Of a stretch of 64,000 nucleotides of DNA, positions 34,521 through 43,712 are shown in pieces. A model generated the notes under the pieces. The model did no database searches. It saw only the letters and a program-made list of their open reading frames with translations, and had not been told where the DNA came from. Position 1 is the first letter of the stretch, and every line of letters begins with the position of its first letter. Made by a program: the position numbers and the translations under genes. Source of the DNA: Burkholderiales bacterium (GTDB lineage: Bacteria; Pseudomonadota; Gammaproteobacteria; Burkholderiales; Burkholderiaceae_B); assembly GCA_027484315.1 (NCBI GenBank), contig JAIXTE010000073.1:17285-81284 (forward strand), read 5' to 3'.

Positions 34521-35777
34521 TTACTCCTTGATCGAAACCAGTTGACCCGATTCAAGGTCGCCTGGCGGATTCATGACCAGAGACTGACCAACCTTCAAGG
34601 TACTTGCAGTGGACTGCCCATCAGATTGAGCGCCGGGCAGCGTGATGGCCTGAAGGTCGCCGAGCAATGCACCTTTTTTGACCTCGATCAACTGCACTTT
34701 GCCACTTTCCACCACGGCAACAAAACTCTGTTCACCACGCGAAATCAGCGCATTGGGGCTGACAGCCAGCAAGGGAGCACTGGTGGCCTGCTCAAGCGGC
34801 TGGCTCAAAAAGCTGACCCTGGCGCTCATGTCGGGCAGAATGCCTGCGTCTTTGTCAAGAATACGGATGTTGGCAGTGACCGTGGCGCTGGCCCGGTTCA
34901 CAGTGGGAACAATGGAAGCCACCTCACCGCGATATCGCTTTTCCGGATAAGCGTCGAGCGCAATTTCACAGCCCTGCCCCACTGCGATTTTCGAGAGGGC
35001 TGATTCGGACACATCGGCACTGATCTCAAGCGTGTTCATGTCGGCCATCACCACCACTGCACCCTTGGCATCGGCTGCCGAGGACAGTGGCGTGACAATG
35101 TCGCCCACGTTGGCAGAACGTGAAATCACCACGCCATCAAATGGCGCACGGATCTCGGTGTTGTCGAGCGCATTTTTTGCATTGTCCTGATTGGCCAGTG
35201 CTGCCGCATAGGAGGCTTTTGCACTTTGAACGGCAAGTTGCGCACGTTCTGCACGCGAACGCGCATCGCGCAGTGTGGTTTGTGCGATCAAGCCGTTTTG
35301 CAACAGCACATTGGATTTTTGAAGGTTGTCCTTGGCATCGTTCAATTCGGTTTGTGCATTGGCAATGGCTGATTTGGCCACGTCAGCATTGGCCTGCGCA
35401 GCGCGGTATGCCGCTTGAACGTCATCGCTTTCAAGCCTGGCCACAACCGTGCCTGCCTGGACCTGATCACCCTCACGCACACCCAGCCATTCCACCCGGC
35501 CCGTTCCCTTGGATGCAACCGCAGCGCGTGTTTTTGCAACCACGTAACCGGTGGCATCCAGCGTGGTGAACTGGCGGGAAGGCCATGCGGTGGTGACCCG
35601 CGTGGTTTCCACTTCAAGTGTTCGGCCTTGCAGCGCGTTGAACGCGAACCAAAGCACAGCCAATACAAATGCGATACCCAGCCACTTCACCATGCCTTTT
35701 CCTCGCCCCTTGGGGGTTTGGGGTGCGTGGCCAGGTTCGCGTTTGATTTTCAGTTTGTCCAGATCAACCGAGTTCAA
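34521..35777 (-). CDS. Periplasmic adaptor (MacA/HlyD family) of the lipid exporter
   Basis: 418 residues from a TTG start with AGGACATT upstream. Inner-membrane anchor at about 30-48 (VKWLGIAFVLAVLWFAFNAL), biotinyl-lipoyl halves ('GTGRVEWLGVREGDQVQAGTVVARLESDD', 'NTEIRAPFDGVVISRSANVGDIVTPLSS'), a helical hairpin between them, then barrel and membrane-proximal domains. It should link the ABC permeases to a TolC-family channel; the divergent TolC gene at 51138 is the evident partner. Confidence 0.9.
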   Translation of the reverse strand: MNSVDLDKLKIKREPGHAPQTPKGRGKGMVKWLGIAFVLAVLWFAFNALQGRTLEVETTRVTTAWPSRQFTTLDATGYVVAKTRAAVASKGTGRVEWLGVREGDQVQAGTVVARLESDDVQAAYRAAQANADVAKSAIANAQTELNDAKDNLQKSNVLLQNGLIAQTTLRDARSRAERAQLAVQSAKASYAAALANQDNAKNALDNTEIRAPFDGVVISRSANVGDIVTPLSSAADAKGAVVVMADMNTLEISADVSESALSKIAVGQGCEIALDAYPEKRYRGEVASIVPTVNRASATVTANIRILDKDAGILPDMSARVSFLSQPLEQATSAPLLAVSPNALISRGEQSFVAVVESGKVQLIEVKKGALLGDLQAITLPGAQSDGQSTASTLKVGQSLVMNPPGDLESGQLVSIKE

Positions 35778-35788
35778 AATCCAATGTC

Positions 35789-36988
35789 CTACTGTGAAAA
35801 ATGCAAGGTGAATGCCTTGACCAGACGATCAAGCTGACCGTCTCCGTTGTATGTGGCAGGTGCCGAAAATGAAACCACTGTTTGCTCCGGGTAGTTGATG
35901 AATATGACATTCAACTTACCCACCGCACCCGGAATGCCATACAGGTAATTGGCAACAAACCCGGGGAAAGAATACAGACTTGCATTCACTGAACCCATGG
36001 ACACCAGGCCACCACTGGGCAAGGCCGGTGACACAGTGTGAAGAATTGCGTCCACTTGCGGAATCAGCTTGCGCAACATGAACCACACGGGCAGCCATCG
36101 CAAAGTCTTGATGCCGGGAAAACTTCGACAATCCACGAAAGCCTTGACCTTGGTGGCAATCTGGTGCATCAATTTTCGCGGTGTTGCCTCGTCCTCCACC
36201 TGAAGGCGCAGGTAGCCAGTCATGTTGCCGATGCCCATTTCAGTCGTACGCAACCCACGGTAATCCACTGGGATTGTGAAGCCTACTTCACCTGGCTCGC
36301 GACTGCGGGCATAGCGGGCAAAGAAGTCAGCCGCCTTGGGAAGCAGCTGATTCACATTGCTGGGCAACACTACCCTGCGCCACACGTAGCGCAGCCCACC
36401 AGTGCGCACAGGGTCTGGCGGAATGACCGGAATGCAGTGCGCCGGCTTGGGATTGATTTCAGGTTGAACCTGGTCCTGATGGGCAGCCTGAATTTCAAGG
36501 TCGGTCAATCGGGAGTTCGATCCTTGCAGGTCTTCTCCGCGCATGGCTCGGCACACCTCCGCAACCCAGTGCATCAAGCCACGGCCGTCAATTGCCGCAT
36601 GCACCGAGCGAAACACAATTCGGGTGAAGCCATCTGTGCACGGCACAATCAGCACATCCGCAACGGCCTGGCCTTTCATGGGGTCAAGCCGCGTTTGCAA
36701 AAATTCGGTGTGCAATTCGCTTTGACCGTCCCAGTCGCTCAAAGGCAATTTCTTCACTTTGGGAGCAAGGCCGCTATCCACCCACCAGGTCCAGCGCAGC
36801 AGGCCACGCAAGCGAACCCGTATGGCGGGGTTCGCCTGGGCCGCCTGATCTACTGCCTTTTGCAGGGCAATCGGATCGACATCACCCTGCCCTTCAACAA
36901 TGCCGTCCACGTGGTAGCGGTACAGGCGGTTCAGTACCAGCGAATAGCGTTCCAGCGGAGACAGCGGGCGGATGTATCGGTTGATCAT
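35789..36988 (-). CDS. Second condensation/wax-synthase-like acyltransferase
   Basis: 399 residues. It shares the overall pattern of the acyltransferase at 30157 (start 'RPLSPLERYSLVLNRLYRY', 'AAQANPAIRVRLRGLLRWTWWVDSG'). The catalytic motif is relaxed to VHAAIDG (residues 129-135): the catalytic second His (130) and Asp134 remain but the first His is Val. The C-terminal lobe has 'GKLNVIFINYPEQTVVSFSAP'. Together with the other enzyme it could place two acyl chains on a glycosyl or polyol acceptor. The start overlaps the hydrolase stop by 4 bases. Confidence 0.68.
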   Translation of the reverse strand: MINRYIRPLSPLERYSLVLNRLYRYHVDGIVEGQGDVDPIALQKAVDQAAQANPAIRVRLRGLLRWTWWVDSGLAPKVKKLPLSDWDGQSELHTEFLQTRLDPMKGQAVADVLIVPCTDGFTRIVFRSVHAAIDGRGLMHWVAEVCRAMRGEDLQGSNSRLTDLEIQAAHQDQVQPEINPKPAHCIPVIPPDPVRTGGLRYVWRRVVLPSNVNQLLPKAADFFARYARSREPGEVGFTIPVDYRGLRTTEMGIGNMTGYLRLQVEDEATPRKLMHQIATKVKAFVDCRSFPGIKTLRWLPVWFMLRKLIPQVDAILHTVSPALPSGGLVSMGSVNASLYSFPGFVANYLYGIPGAVGKLNVIFINYPEQTVVSFSAPATYNGDGQLDRLVKAFTLHFSQ

Positions 36989-37824
36989 GCAGACACCTTC
37001 AGGGTATCGGGTATGGCATGATTCTGCTGTCCCTCTTCATCAGTTTCATACCGCAAGGTACCCACCACCACGTCGCGCAAAGGCTCGGGTGCCTCGCTGG
37101 GAATGTAGTGACCACAATCAATCAGCAAGAGTGCACGAATGGGTAGCAACTTGCGCAAGGTATTGGCCACAGGGCGACAAGGCGATTGTTTGCCATACAC
37201 CAGCGTCACTGGAAGTGCCAGTGCGCTCAAGTCTTCAGCCAACTCGGCCTGCATGTTGCACACATCCTGAACCAGCGAGGTTTCAAAAAACAGTTGTTGA
37301 AGCCTGCGTGACAAGCGCTCCAACCTGCGACCGGTCAATTGACCGATCATGTCAGGTGCGCTGCGCAACCAATCGTCCAAGGCCTGCGGCGACTGCACTT
37401 GCTGCAAGCTGGGTCGAACCCACTCGCAGGCTGGCATGGGCGCATCCACCAGAATCAGCCTTCCCACACGGTGCCGCATTTTCAAGGCAAAGCGCAGGGC
37501 AATCAAGGCACCCAGGCTGTGGCCTACCAAATCCACCATTTCACCATCGGGCAAGGTGGCGTCCAGTACACAGGCCAAATCCTCGGCCTGGGTATCCAGG
37601 TCATAACCACTCGCAGGTACTGCACTGTCACCGTGTCCTCGCAAGTCGTACAAAATCACTTGCCGGTCACGGGCCATTTCAAGTGCAGCCACGGAATACC
37701 AGGTTGAGATGTTTCCAGTCACCAGGCCATGCAGAAATACACAAGGGCGTTCCAGTGACTGAGCGGGCCCAAGAGTCATGACAGAAAGCCGGACATTGCC
37801 GTTCAATACGGGGATCAATTGCAT
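36985..37824 (-). CDS. Alpha/beta hydrolase
   Basis: 279 residues with oxyanion motif 'VFLHGLVTG', 'YDLRGHGDSA', nucleophile elbow GHSLG (Ser103) and catalytic His239 in 'IDCGHYIPSEAPE'. The acidic residue normally found in the strand before it ('LVYGKQSPC') is not Asp at the usual place, so the acid may come from elsewhere. Likely a thioesterase or esterase releasing or trimming the synthase product; there is no thioesterase domain in the megasynthase itself, which makes this the best candidate. Confidence 0.78.
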   Translation of the reverse strand: MQLIPVLNGNVRLSVMTLGPAQSLERPCVFLHGLVTGNISTWYSVAALEMARDRQVILYDLRGHGDSAVPASGYDLDTQAEDLACVLDATLPDGEMVDLVGHSLGALIALRFALKMRHRVGRLILVDAPMPACEWVRPSLQQVQSPQALDDWLRSAPDMIGQLTGRRLERLSRRLQQLFFETSLVQDVCNMQAELAEDLSALALPVTLVYGKQSPCRPVANTLRKLLPIRALLLIDCGHYIPSEAPEPLRDVVVGTLRYETDEEGQQNHAIPDTLKVSA

Positions 37825-37831
37825 GGTGTAC

Positions 37832-39007
37832 TCACGTCGGTGTGCTCATTTCGGTGTCATTAATCAAATGCACGATGTGCTGTGCAGCACCCTGCGCTCC
37901 TGTGGCGTGGGCAAAATGCGTGGCCAGTTCTTGGGCTGCCTGCCTGTAAACGGGGTTGTCGAGCAGTTCATTCAGTGTGTGCAAAGCGGCCGCTGGCGTG
38001 ACTTTTCCAAACCGGATTGAAATGCCCGCACCCGCATCAATCACCTGCCGGGCAATCACGGGTTGATCATCCCGAATGGGTGCAACACCCAGCGGAATGC
38101 CAAAGCGCAATGCCTCGCACACGGTGTTGTGGCCCGCATGGCAAACAACTGCATCCATGTGCGGCAACAACTCCATTTGCGGCACAAATGGGCTGACAAT
38201 CACGTTGGCTGGGGCCAGTTGAGCCAGGCTTTCAGGGGCCACCACAACTGCCTGTACGTTTGTCATTTGTGCAAAGGCCTGCAGGAATACTTCAAAAAAC
38301 CGGGTGTCCCTGTCGCGGCTCACCGTGCCAAGTGTCAGCAGCACTTTGCGCGTGCCAGTTTTCAATTTGTCCCATGGAAAGGCAACCGCTGCGCGTCCCT
38401 CACCCTGTGTTGGACCCACAAATACATAAGGGGCTGGCAAACACTGGTTCAGGTTGCCCATCAACTGTTGGTTGGAAAACACCAGCACCGCATGCGGTGA
38501 CAAATCGGGTCGCGCCCTGTGCAATTCGGCAGGCAACAATTCATTCTGCAAGCTGGCAAATTGCGAGGACACCCATTCATCCAGTGTGTCGGACAACCTC
38601 AGGATGGATGCAGTGGTGGTGACCAGGCTGACCCAGGGCAAACCTGCAGCCTGTGCTGCCAGCGCCCCTGCAGGCATTTGGTGATCCACGACCAGCATGT
38701 CGGGTTTGAAGTCGTCAATGATATTCAGGATCGGCTTGAAACAGGCCCGTGTCATTGGCACGCAGTAATCTTCAAAAAACAGGCGAACACTTTCCAGGCC
38801 CCGCACCTTGGTGCTGTCCAGTTCACCAGCGGGGTCGAACTGACCAATGTCAAAGCACCGCATGGCCGGATCCATCCGGTTGCCCACGCGGTCCATGTGA
38901 ACAGCCCAGGCGACCACATGCCCTTGCGACTGAAGGTGTTTGGCCACCGCCAGTGCCGGGTTCAAATGGCCCACCAGGGGCGGTGCAGTGAATAGAATGT
39001 TTGCCAT
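37832..39007 (-). CDS. UDP-glycosyltransferase, GT1/MGT-type
   Basis: 391 residues of GT-B fold. N-terminal 'ILFTAPPLVGHLNPALAVAKHLQSQGH' carries the catalytic His14. The C-terminal nucleotide-sugar site reads 'VSPFVPQMELLPHMDAVVCHAGHNTVCEALRFGIPLGVAPIRDDQPVIARQVIDAGAG', close to the MGT/CrtX-type PSPG-like motif. It transfers a sugar, probably from UDP-sugar, onto a hydroxyl of a hydrophobic acceptor. Located between ACP and hydrolase, it most likely glycosylates the lipid made by the synthase. It begins 5 bases past the ACP stop. Confidence 0.85.
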   Translation of the reverse strand: MANILFTAPPLVGHLNPALAVAKHLQSQGHVVAWAVHMDRVGNRMDPAMRCFDIGQFDPAGELDSTKVRGLESVRLFFEDYCVPMTRACFKPILNIIDDFKPDMLVVDHQMPAGALAAQAAGLPWVSLVTTTASILRLSDTLDEWVSSQFASLQNELLPAELHRARPDLSPHAVLVFSNQQLMGNLNQCLPAPYVFVGPTQGEGRAAVAFPWDKLKTGTRKVLLTLGTVSRDRDTRFFEVFLQAFAQMTNVQAVVVAPESLAQLAPANVIVSPFVPQMELLPHMDAVVCHAGHNTVCEALRFGIPLGVAPIRDDQPVIARQVIDAGAGISIRFGKVTPAAALHTLNELLDNPVYRQAAQELATHFAHATGAQGAAQHIVHLINDTEMSTPT

Positions 39008-39012
39008 TGACC

Positions 39013-39294
39013 TTACTTCGGTTCTGTCTGCGTTTCGATGTAATCGACCAACTGGCCCACATTCAAGCCAATGAGCTCATTGATCGACTTGCCGGAAAGC
39101 CAGGCTGCAATATTCAGGCGATCACCATAATGCTGTTGAATCGCATTGGCGATCTTGACGAATTCAATGCTCTCTATTTCCAGGTCTTCGTTGAACCGGG
39201 TCTCAAGATCGATTTCAAAATCATGGATCCAGTCCTCATTGATGGTGGAGCGAATTTTTTCGACAACAAGATTCAAAATCAGGGCTTGGGTCAT
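39013..39294 (-). CDS. Free-standing acyl carrier protein
   Basis: 93 residues from the ATG at 39294 (ATGA overlap with the synthase stop); the longer frame to 39399 lies inside the synthase gene. A four-helix ACP with phosphopantetheine-site Ser42 in 'NEDLEIESIEFVKIANAIQ'. The motif is ESI where most carriers have DSL, a conservative change. It could carry the finished acyl chain to the acyltransferases or supply a starter. The fused PPTase at the end of the preceding protein would activate it. Confidence 0.8.
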   Translation of the reverse strand: MTQALILNLVVEKIRSTINEDWIHDFEIDLETRFNEDLEIESIEFVKIANAIQQHYGDRLNIAAWLSGKSINELIGLNVGQLVDYIETQTEPK

Positions 39295-42200
39295 TTGCTG
39301 GAAGCGTTGATGTTCGTTGGTGAAATTCCCTTGGGCAAAGTCCAGCCCAAGACATGTTGCGGCAAACGGTGAGTAATCACCCAGATGCCGCCAATACAAA
39401 AATAATCGTCCACGCGGGCTTCGATTCGATAGTCGAGCAGGTGCCCGCCCAAACCGGTTCCGCGGTATTTTCCGTAGGCCTCTTTGGCCACCCAGGCCCG
39501 CAGGAAGCAGAGCGTGCGGTCTTCGCCTGCTCGAAGCACCAAGCTGTTTTCCTGCGAACTGAAAGCCAGGTTGATGGCACTTTCCGAAAAGTTTTCGATT
39601 CTTTCAATGTCGATGCCCACAGGCTGGGTGTCTGCAATCGCCACGGCATACTGGTCTTTGTGACTGATGGAAATGTGCAGGTTGACCGGCACCGTGGTGC
39701 TGACATTGGGATGCAAAACCGGCTTGCCGTTGTCATCGTTGTACACGCACATTTCCTGCGGAAACACGGACGCAATGCCATTGCTTTTCAACAAAAAAAA
39801 CACGGAATCCTTGGCAGCCACTCGACCTGCCAGCCATTGGCGCTTTCGCTTGGGCGCAATCGACTGGTAGAGCCGCTGTTCCAGCGCACTGAGGTATCTG
39901 CGTGACAGGTAATCCCGCAGAATTGCCGTGTCGTAACGGTCTTCAAACAAGGCTATATTGGGCGGCAATTCGATTGAACAAGCCTGTGTGTCGAGCTTTC
40001 GGGAGTTTTCCCAAAGGGGCTTGTCCATCTGGTAGCGGCGTGTTTTCCAGCCCGTGATGGAGAGCACGCACTGCCCATGCTGATTGAACAGGCGATGGTC
40101 TGAAACACATTCAAGGTCAGTCAATTCACGAATGCGCACTTGCGCCTGCAACAACTCACCCACTTCAGGGTCTGCGGCGTGAAACTCGATTCGATCCACG
40201 CCGATGGGCATGGCCAGGCAATTCTCGGGCAATTCCATCACCCAGTAGCCAGCAAGTTGGCCCATGTTGTCCAGCAGGGAACCCTGACCGGTGGGCACTT
40301 TCAACACCCCATCAATGCCGTTGTTACCTACGGCTTGAATGCAATCCACACCTTGATAGGCCGGGCCATGAAACATCCAGCGCTCGCGATACAGGGATTT
40401 TGCATCCACTTGCGAAGCGCGCGGCTTTTCGAGTGCTTCAAGCGGTGCCAGTGCCTGCGCCCAGTCATCCGCCACTTCCACCACTGCCCTGAAATAGTTC
40501 TTGATTTCAACCGCCAAGCGGTTTGCCGACAGCACACTGATCTGCATGTTCACCGTGACAGGTTTGCTCACTGCCAGCCAGTTGAAGGCCTCAATGGCGG
40601 TGACTGCAACCACGCGGGTACTCAAGCCCTGGCGCTGCAGATGGTCCTGAACAAGATCACGCACCATGAGCACTTCCATGGTCATGGGCACCACGGGGTG
40701 ACGGTCTTCAACAATTGGCCAATCCGGCTTTTGCGGATACAGTTCGTGGTCACGTACCCAGGGAATGGTTTCATTCAAATCAAGCAGGCGGCTGACTGTG
40801 ATTGGCTGGGTCTGCAAAGCGGCAACCGCTGCATGGCCTGGCTGACCATGCTGAGAAATGCGCTGAGAAATGCGCTGATGAATATGCGAACTGGGCTGAA
40901 CAGGCTGAATGTTCTGCGTGTGCAAGGCACGCGCCTGCTTCCACAGCTGAACCACTTCACGGCTACCCGATTGAATGTCCAGCAGGGTTGTTCGAATCAT
41001 CTGGCCCACTTCATCAGTGAGTTCAGGATCATCCAGGTCAGCAGAATTGTTGTGTACCTGCCTTGCAGGCAGCTCAACCTGCAACGCACCCAGTTCGGGA
41101 ACACCAAGCCTCAAGCGAACACTTTGCGCAGAATCCATTGGCCGTTCAACCGGGCAATCCGGCAACAGGCGCGCTGAAAAATCAAGCCCGTCAGCCCACA
41201 GTGCAGCACTCAAGTGCTGCAACTGAAGCAGGCCTTCCCGGCTGTCGTGGCTGCTGTACAGCGCAGCATGGGGCAATTTGCCCAGTGTGTCAGAAACAAA
41301 TCCGGGTAGAGAACCGTAGCCCACCTGAATGAACACGCGAACACCCGATTCATACATGTTCAGGATGGTTTCCCGAAAGCGCACAGGCTTGACCAGGTGC
41401 TCTATGGCAAGCGCCTTGATCTCGGTTTCATTTGCAGGAAAAGGCTGCGCGGTTGTCGCAGACCACACGGTATCCGCTGTAGCGCGCAAAGTCACTGAAT
41501 TGAAAAACCGCTTGTACCATCCCAGGTGCCCCTGAAAAAGCGAGCTGTGAAAACCCGACACAATGGGCAACACTTGATGAAAAACACCCTGGCTTGCAAG
41601 CCGGGCGGCCAGCGTGCTGATCTGTTGCTCAGGACCGCAGGCTATGACCTGGTTGGGGCAATTGTCATGGGAAAGTTCAACTTTCTCAAGATCAGCAAAC
41701 TGGGCTTGAAGCGTTTGAACATCGCATGATGCAGCCAGAAAACGCACATCGGGAAACTTGAAGTCATCAAATTTCAAACTGGCATTGGTCATGTCCGACA
41801 CCGACTGGTCCATCATGCCGGAAGTCAGCATGGCGCTCCATTCACCAATGCTGTGACCTGCATAGAAATCGGGAAGCACTCGCAATTCAGAGAGGCGATC
41901 AAACAGGTATCGGTTGAAACCCAAAAGCCCCAAAACCACAGGCAAAAGATTGTCCGTGGTTGACTGGGGTACACAGTGTTCCGGCAGCGACTTGTCGAAA
42001 AAGGATTCGAAACCTTCGGTCCGCGGGTTGAACTGGCTGTCCACACCGGGGAACACGAAAGCCACTTTGCCCCCTGAGGACAACAAGCCATTGGGCGTGA
42101 ACCACACCTGTTGTCGCCCCATCCAGGGCTTGCCCGCTGCAATGGCTTTTCTGGCCACAGCAAGCCGTTTGGCATCGGGATCCAGCACTGCCAGTCGGCA

Positions 42201-43712
42201 AGTGCCAGCAAGGCGGCCGACACGTCCGGTTTTTTCATACAGGTCCAGTTGCGCCAACAAGGCTTCCGGATTGGCCGCAGCCAAACGCAACACGGGTTTC
42301 AGCAAAGCGGATTTTTCATGGTCCTGCCCCGCTGCGCAACCGCTCAACACCAGGTGGGCGTTGATCCCGCCAAAGCCAAATGCATTCACACCGGCCAAAC
42401 GTTCTGTCACCGCAGTATTCCAGGGCAACGCCTTGCCAAGCACCTTGAATGCGGTGTGTTCCAGGCGTGGATGTGGCTGGCTGCAATTCAGTGTGGGTGG
42501 CAACACCCCGTGGTAGACCGACAGCGCCACTTTGATCAGTGAAGCCATGCCCGATGCCGGCATGGCATGACCAATCATCGACTTCACTGAACCAATGACA
42601 GCCCGCGTGGACTTGTTGCCTTCACCAAAAAAACGACCCACCGTGTCCAGTTCAACATCGTCTCCGGCAGGGGTTCCTGTGCCGTGCGCTTCCAGCAAAC
42701 CGATCTGGCCTCTGTGTTTGTCCACCGTGGACCAGGCGCGTTCCATGGCCAACAACTGGCCCGAAGTCGAAGGTGCCACCAGGCTGCTTGCCCGGCCATC
42801 GCTGGCTGAACCGGCGCCTTCAATCACCGCGTAAATTCTGTCATTGTCAAACAAGGCGTCGTCAAGCCGCTTGAGCACCACCATGCCCACACCTTCACCG
42901 GCCAGAATGCCATCGGCCTGTGCAGAGAACGGACTGCTTTTCCCGGAACGGGACATGGCGCCCAACTGGCAAAAGGTGGCCCAAAACGTGAGGTCATGCG
43001 ACACGTGCACACCACCCACCAGCATCAGGTCGGCAGTTTTATTGGATAACAACTGGCAGGCCTGCTCCACGGCCAGCAACGAGCTGGCACATGCGGCATC
43101 CACCGTGTAGGCCGGCCCGTGCAAATCCAGCCGATTGGCCAATCGGGATGCAGTGAAATTCGGGATCAAGCCGGAAGCAACGTCGGGGCCATAAGGAGTC
43201 AGTTGCGCCATCAAGGCCGACTTCACCTTTTGAATATCGGCAGTGTCCATGTCGGGGAACAGCGACTTCAAGGTGCTCACAATTTGCGGCACCACGCGCA
43301 CATGCTGTTCAAGCCGGATCACGCCTGCACTGACATAATTGCCTTTGCCCACAATGACGCCGGTCTTTTCCCGAGGGAAGTCCTTGTCGAGATAACCCGC
43401 ATCGTCGAGTGCCATTTGCCCGATTTTCAAGGCGAGCAACTGGTCGGGTTCAGCGGAGTCCACTGTTTTTGGCATGACACCAAACTCAAGTGGATCAAAC
43501 TCTGCGTAAGAGTCGATGAAGCCGCCCAGCTTGCAATAGAACTTGTCCACATCCCGCGACTGCGGATCGTAGTGCGACAGGTCCCAACGCTGTGGTGGCA
43601 CCTCGGTGATGGCACTTTTGCCGTCATAGATGTTGCGCCAGTAGGTCTGAAGATCTTTGGCCCCGGGAAACACGCAGGCCATGCCGATGATGGCAATCTT
43701 CTCCATGCTCAT
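39291..43712 (-). CDS. PUFA-synthase-like protein B: KS-AT-DH-PPTase
   Basis: 1473 residues. Ketosynthase ~3-458 with Cys208 (VDAACASS), His343 (EAHGTG) and His382 (GSVKSMIGHAM), so it is catalytically intact and not a chain-length factor. Acyltransferase-like domain ~548-830 with GHSIGE (Ser621). Double-hotdog dehydratase ~975-1228 with His1005 (DRHPVVPMT) and Asp1148 (LLDNMGQ). Sfp-type phosphopantetheinyl transferase ~1285-1473 with 'VGIDIERIENF' and 'WVAKEAYGKYRGTGLG'. The PPTase fusion recalls enediyne synthases, while the rest resembles PfaC. Works with protein A, whose stop overlaps its start by 4 bases. A small duplicated segment (residues ~946-955, QRIS-QRIS) lies in the AT-DH linker. 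Confidence 0.85.
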   Translation of the reverse strand: MSMEKIAIIGMACVFPGAKDLQTYWRNIYDGKSAITEVPPQRWDLSHYDPQSRDVDKFYCKLGGFIDSYAEFDPLEFGVMPKTVDSAEPDQLLALKIGQMALDDAGYLDKDFPREKTGVIVGKGNYVSAGVIRLEQHVRVVPQIVSTLKSLFPDMDTADIQKVKSALMAQLTPYGPDVASGLIPNFTASRLANRLDLHGPAYTVDAACASSLLAVEQACQLLSNKTADLMLVGGVHVSHDLTFWATFCQLGAMSRSGKSSPFSAQADGILAGEGVGMVVLKRLDDALFDNDRIYAVIEGAGSASDGRASSLVAPSTSGQLLAMERAWSTVDKHRGQIGLLEAHGTGTPAGDDVELDTVGRFFGEGNKSTRAVIGSVKSMIGHAMPASGMASLIKVALSVYHGVLPPTLNCSQPHPRLEHTAFKVLGKALPWNTAVTERLAGVNAFGFGGINAHLVLSGCAAGQDHEKSALLKPVLRLAAANPEALLAQLDLYEKTGRVGRLAGTCRLAVLDPDAKRLAVARKAIAAGKPWMGRQQVWFTPNGLLSSGGKVAFVFPGVDSQFNPRTEGFESFFDKSLPEHCVPQSTTDNLLPVVLGLLGFNRYLFDRLSELRVLPDFYAGHSIGEWSAMLTSGMMDQSVSDMTNASLKFDDFKFPDVRFLAASCDVQTLQAQFADLEKVELSHDNCPNQVIACGPEQQISTLAARLASQGVFHQVLPIVSGFHSSLFQGHLGWYKRFFNSVTLRATADTVWSATTAQPFPANETEIKALAIEHLVKPVRFRETILNMYESGVRVFIQVGYGSLPGFVSDTLGKLPHAALYSSHDSREGLLQLQHLSAALWADGLDFSARLLPDCPVERPMDSAQSVRLRLGVPELGALQVELPARQVHNNSADLDDPELTDEVGQMIRTTLLDIQSGSREVVQLWKQARALHTQNIQPVQPSSHIHQRISQRISQHGQPGHAAVAALQTQPITVSRLLDLNETIPWVRDHELYPQKPDWPIVEDRHPVVPMTMEVLMVRDLVQDHLQRQGLSTRVVAVTAIEAFNWLAVSKPVTVNMQISVLSANRLAVEIKNYFRAVVEVADDWAQALAPLEALEKPRASQVDAKSLYRERWMFHGPAYQGVDCIQAVGNNGIDGVLKVPTGQGSLLDNMGQLAGYWVMELPENCLAMPIGVDRIEFHAADPEVGELLQAQVRIRELTDLECVSDHRLFNQHGQCVLSITGWKTRRYQMDKPLWENSRKLDTQACSIELPPNIALFEDRYDTAILRDYLSRRYLSALEQRLYQSIAPKRKRQWLAGRVAAKDSVFFLLKSNGIASVFPQEMCVYNDDNGKPVLHPNVSTTVPVNLHISISHKDQYAVAIADTQPVGIDIERIENFSESAINLAFSSQENSLVLRAGEDRTLCFLRAWVAKEAYGKYRGTGLGGHLLDYRIEARVDDYFCIGGIWVITHRLPQHVLGWTLPKGISPTNINASSK
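40848..40886. repeat. 12-bp tandem duplication in the AT-DH linker
   Basis: CTGAGAAATGCG occurs twice in a row and is followed by the degenerate third copy CTGATGAATATGCG. On the coding strand it specifies H-QRIS-QRIS-Q. In-frame and in a low-complexity linker, so it is probably neutral. Confidence 0.7.

Noticed and set aside
36038..37021. 327-codon plus-strand open frame
   Set aside because: Antisense to the acyltransferase at 35789-36988, which has a recognisable motif; the antisense product does not.
40140..41177. 345-codon plus-strand open frame opposite protein B
   Set aside because: Antisense shadow of the dehydratase region; composition (His/Gln-rich) is typical of reverse-complement frames.
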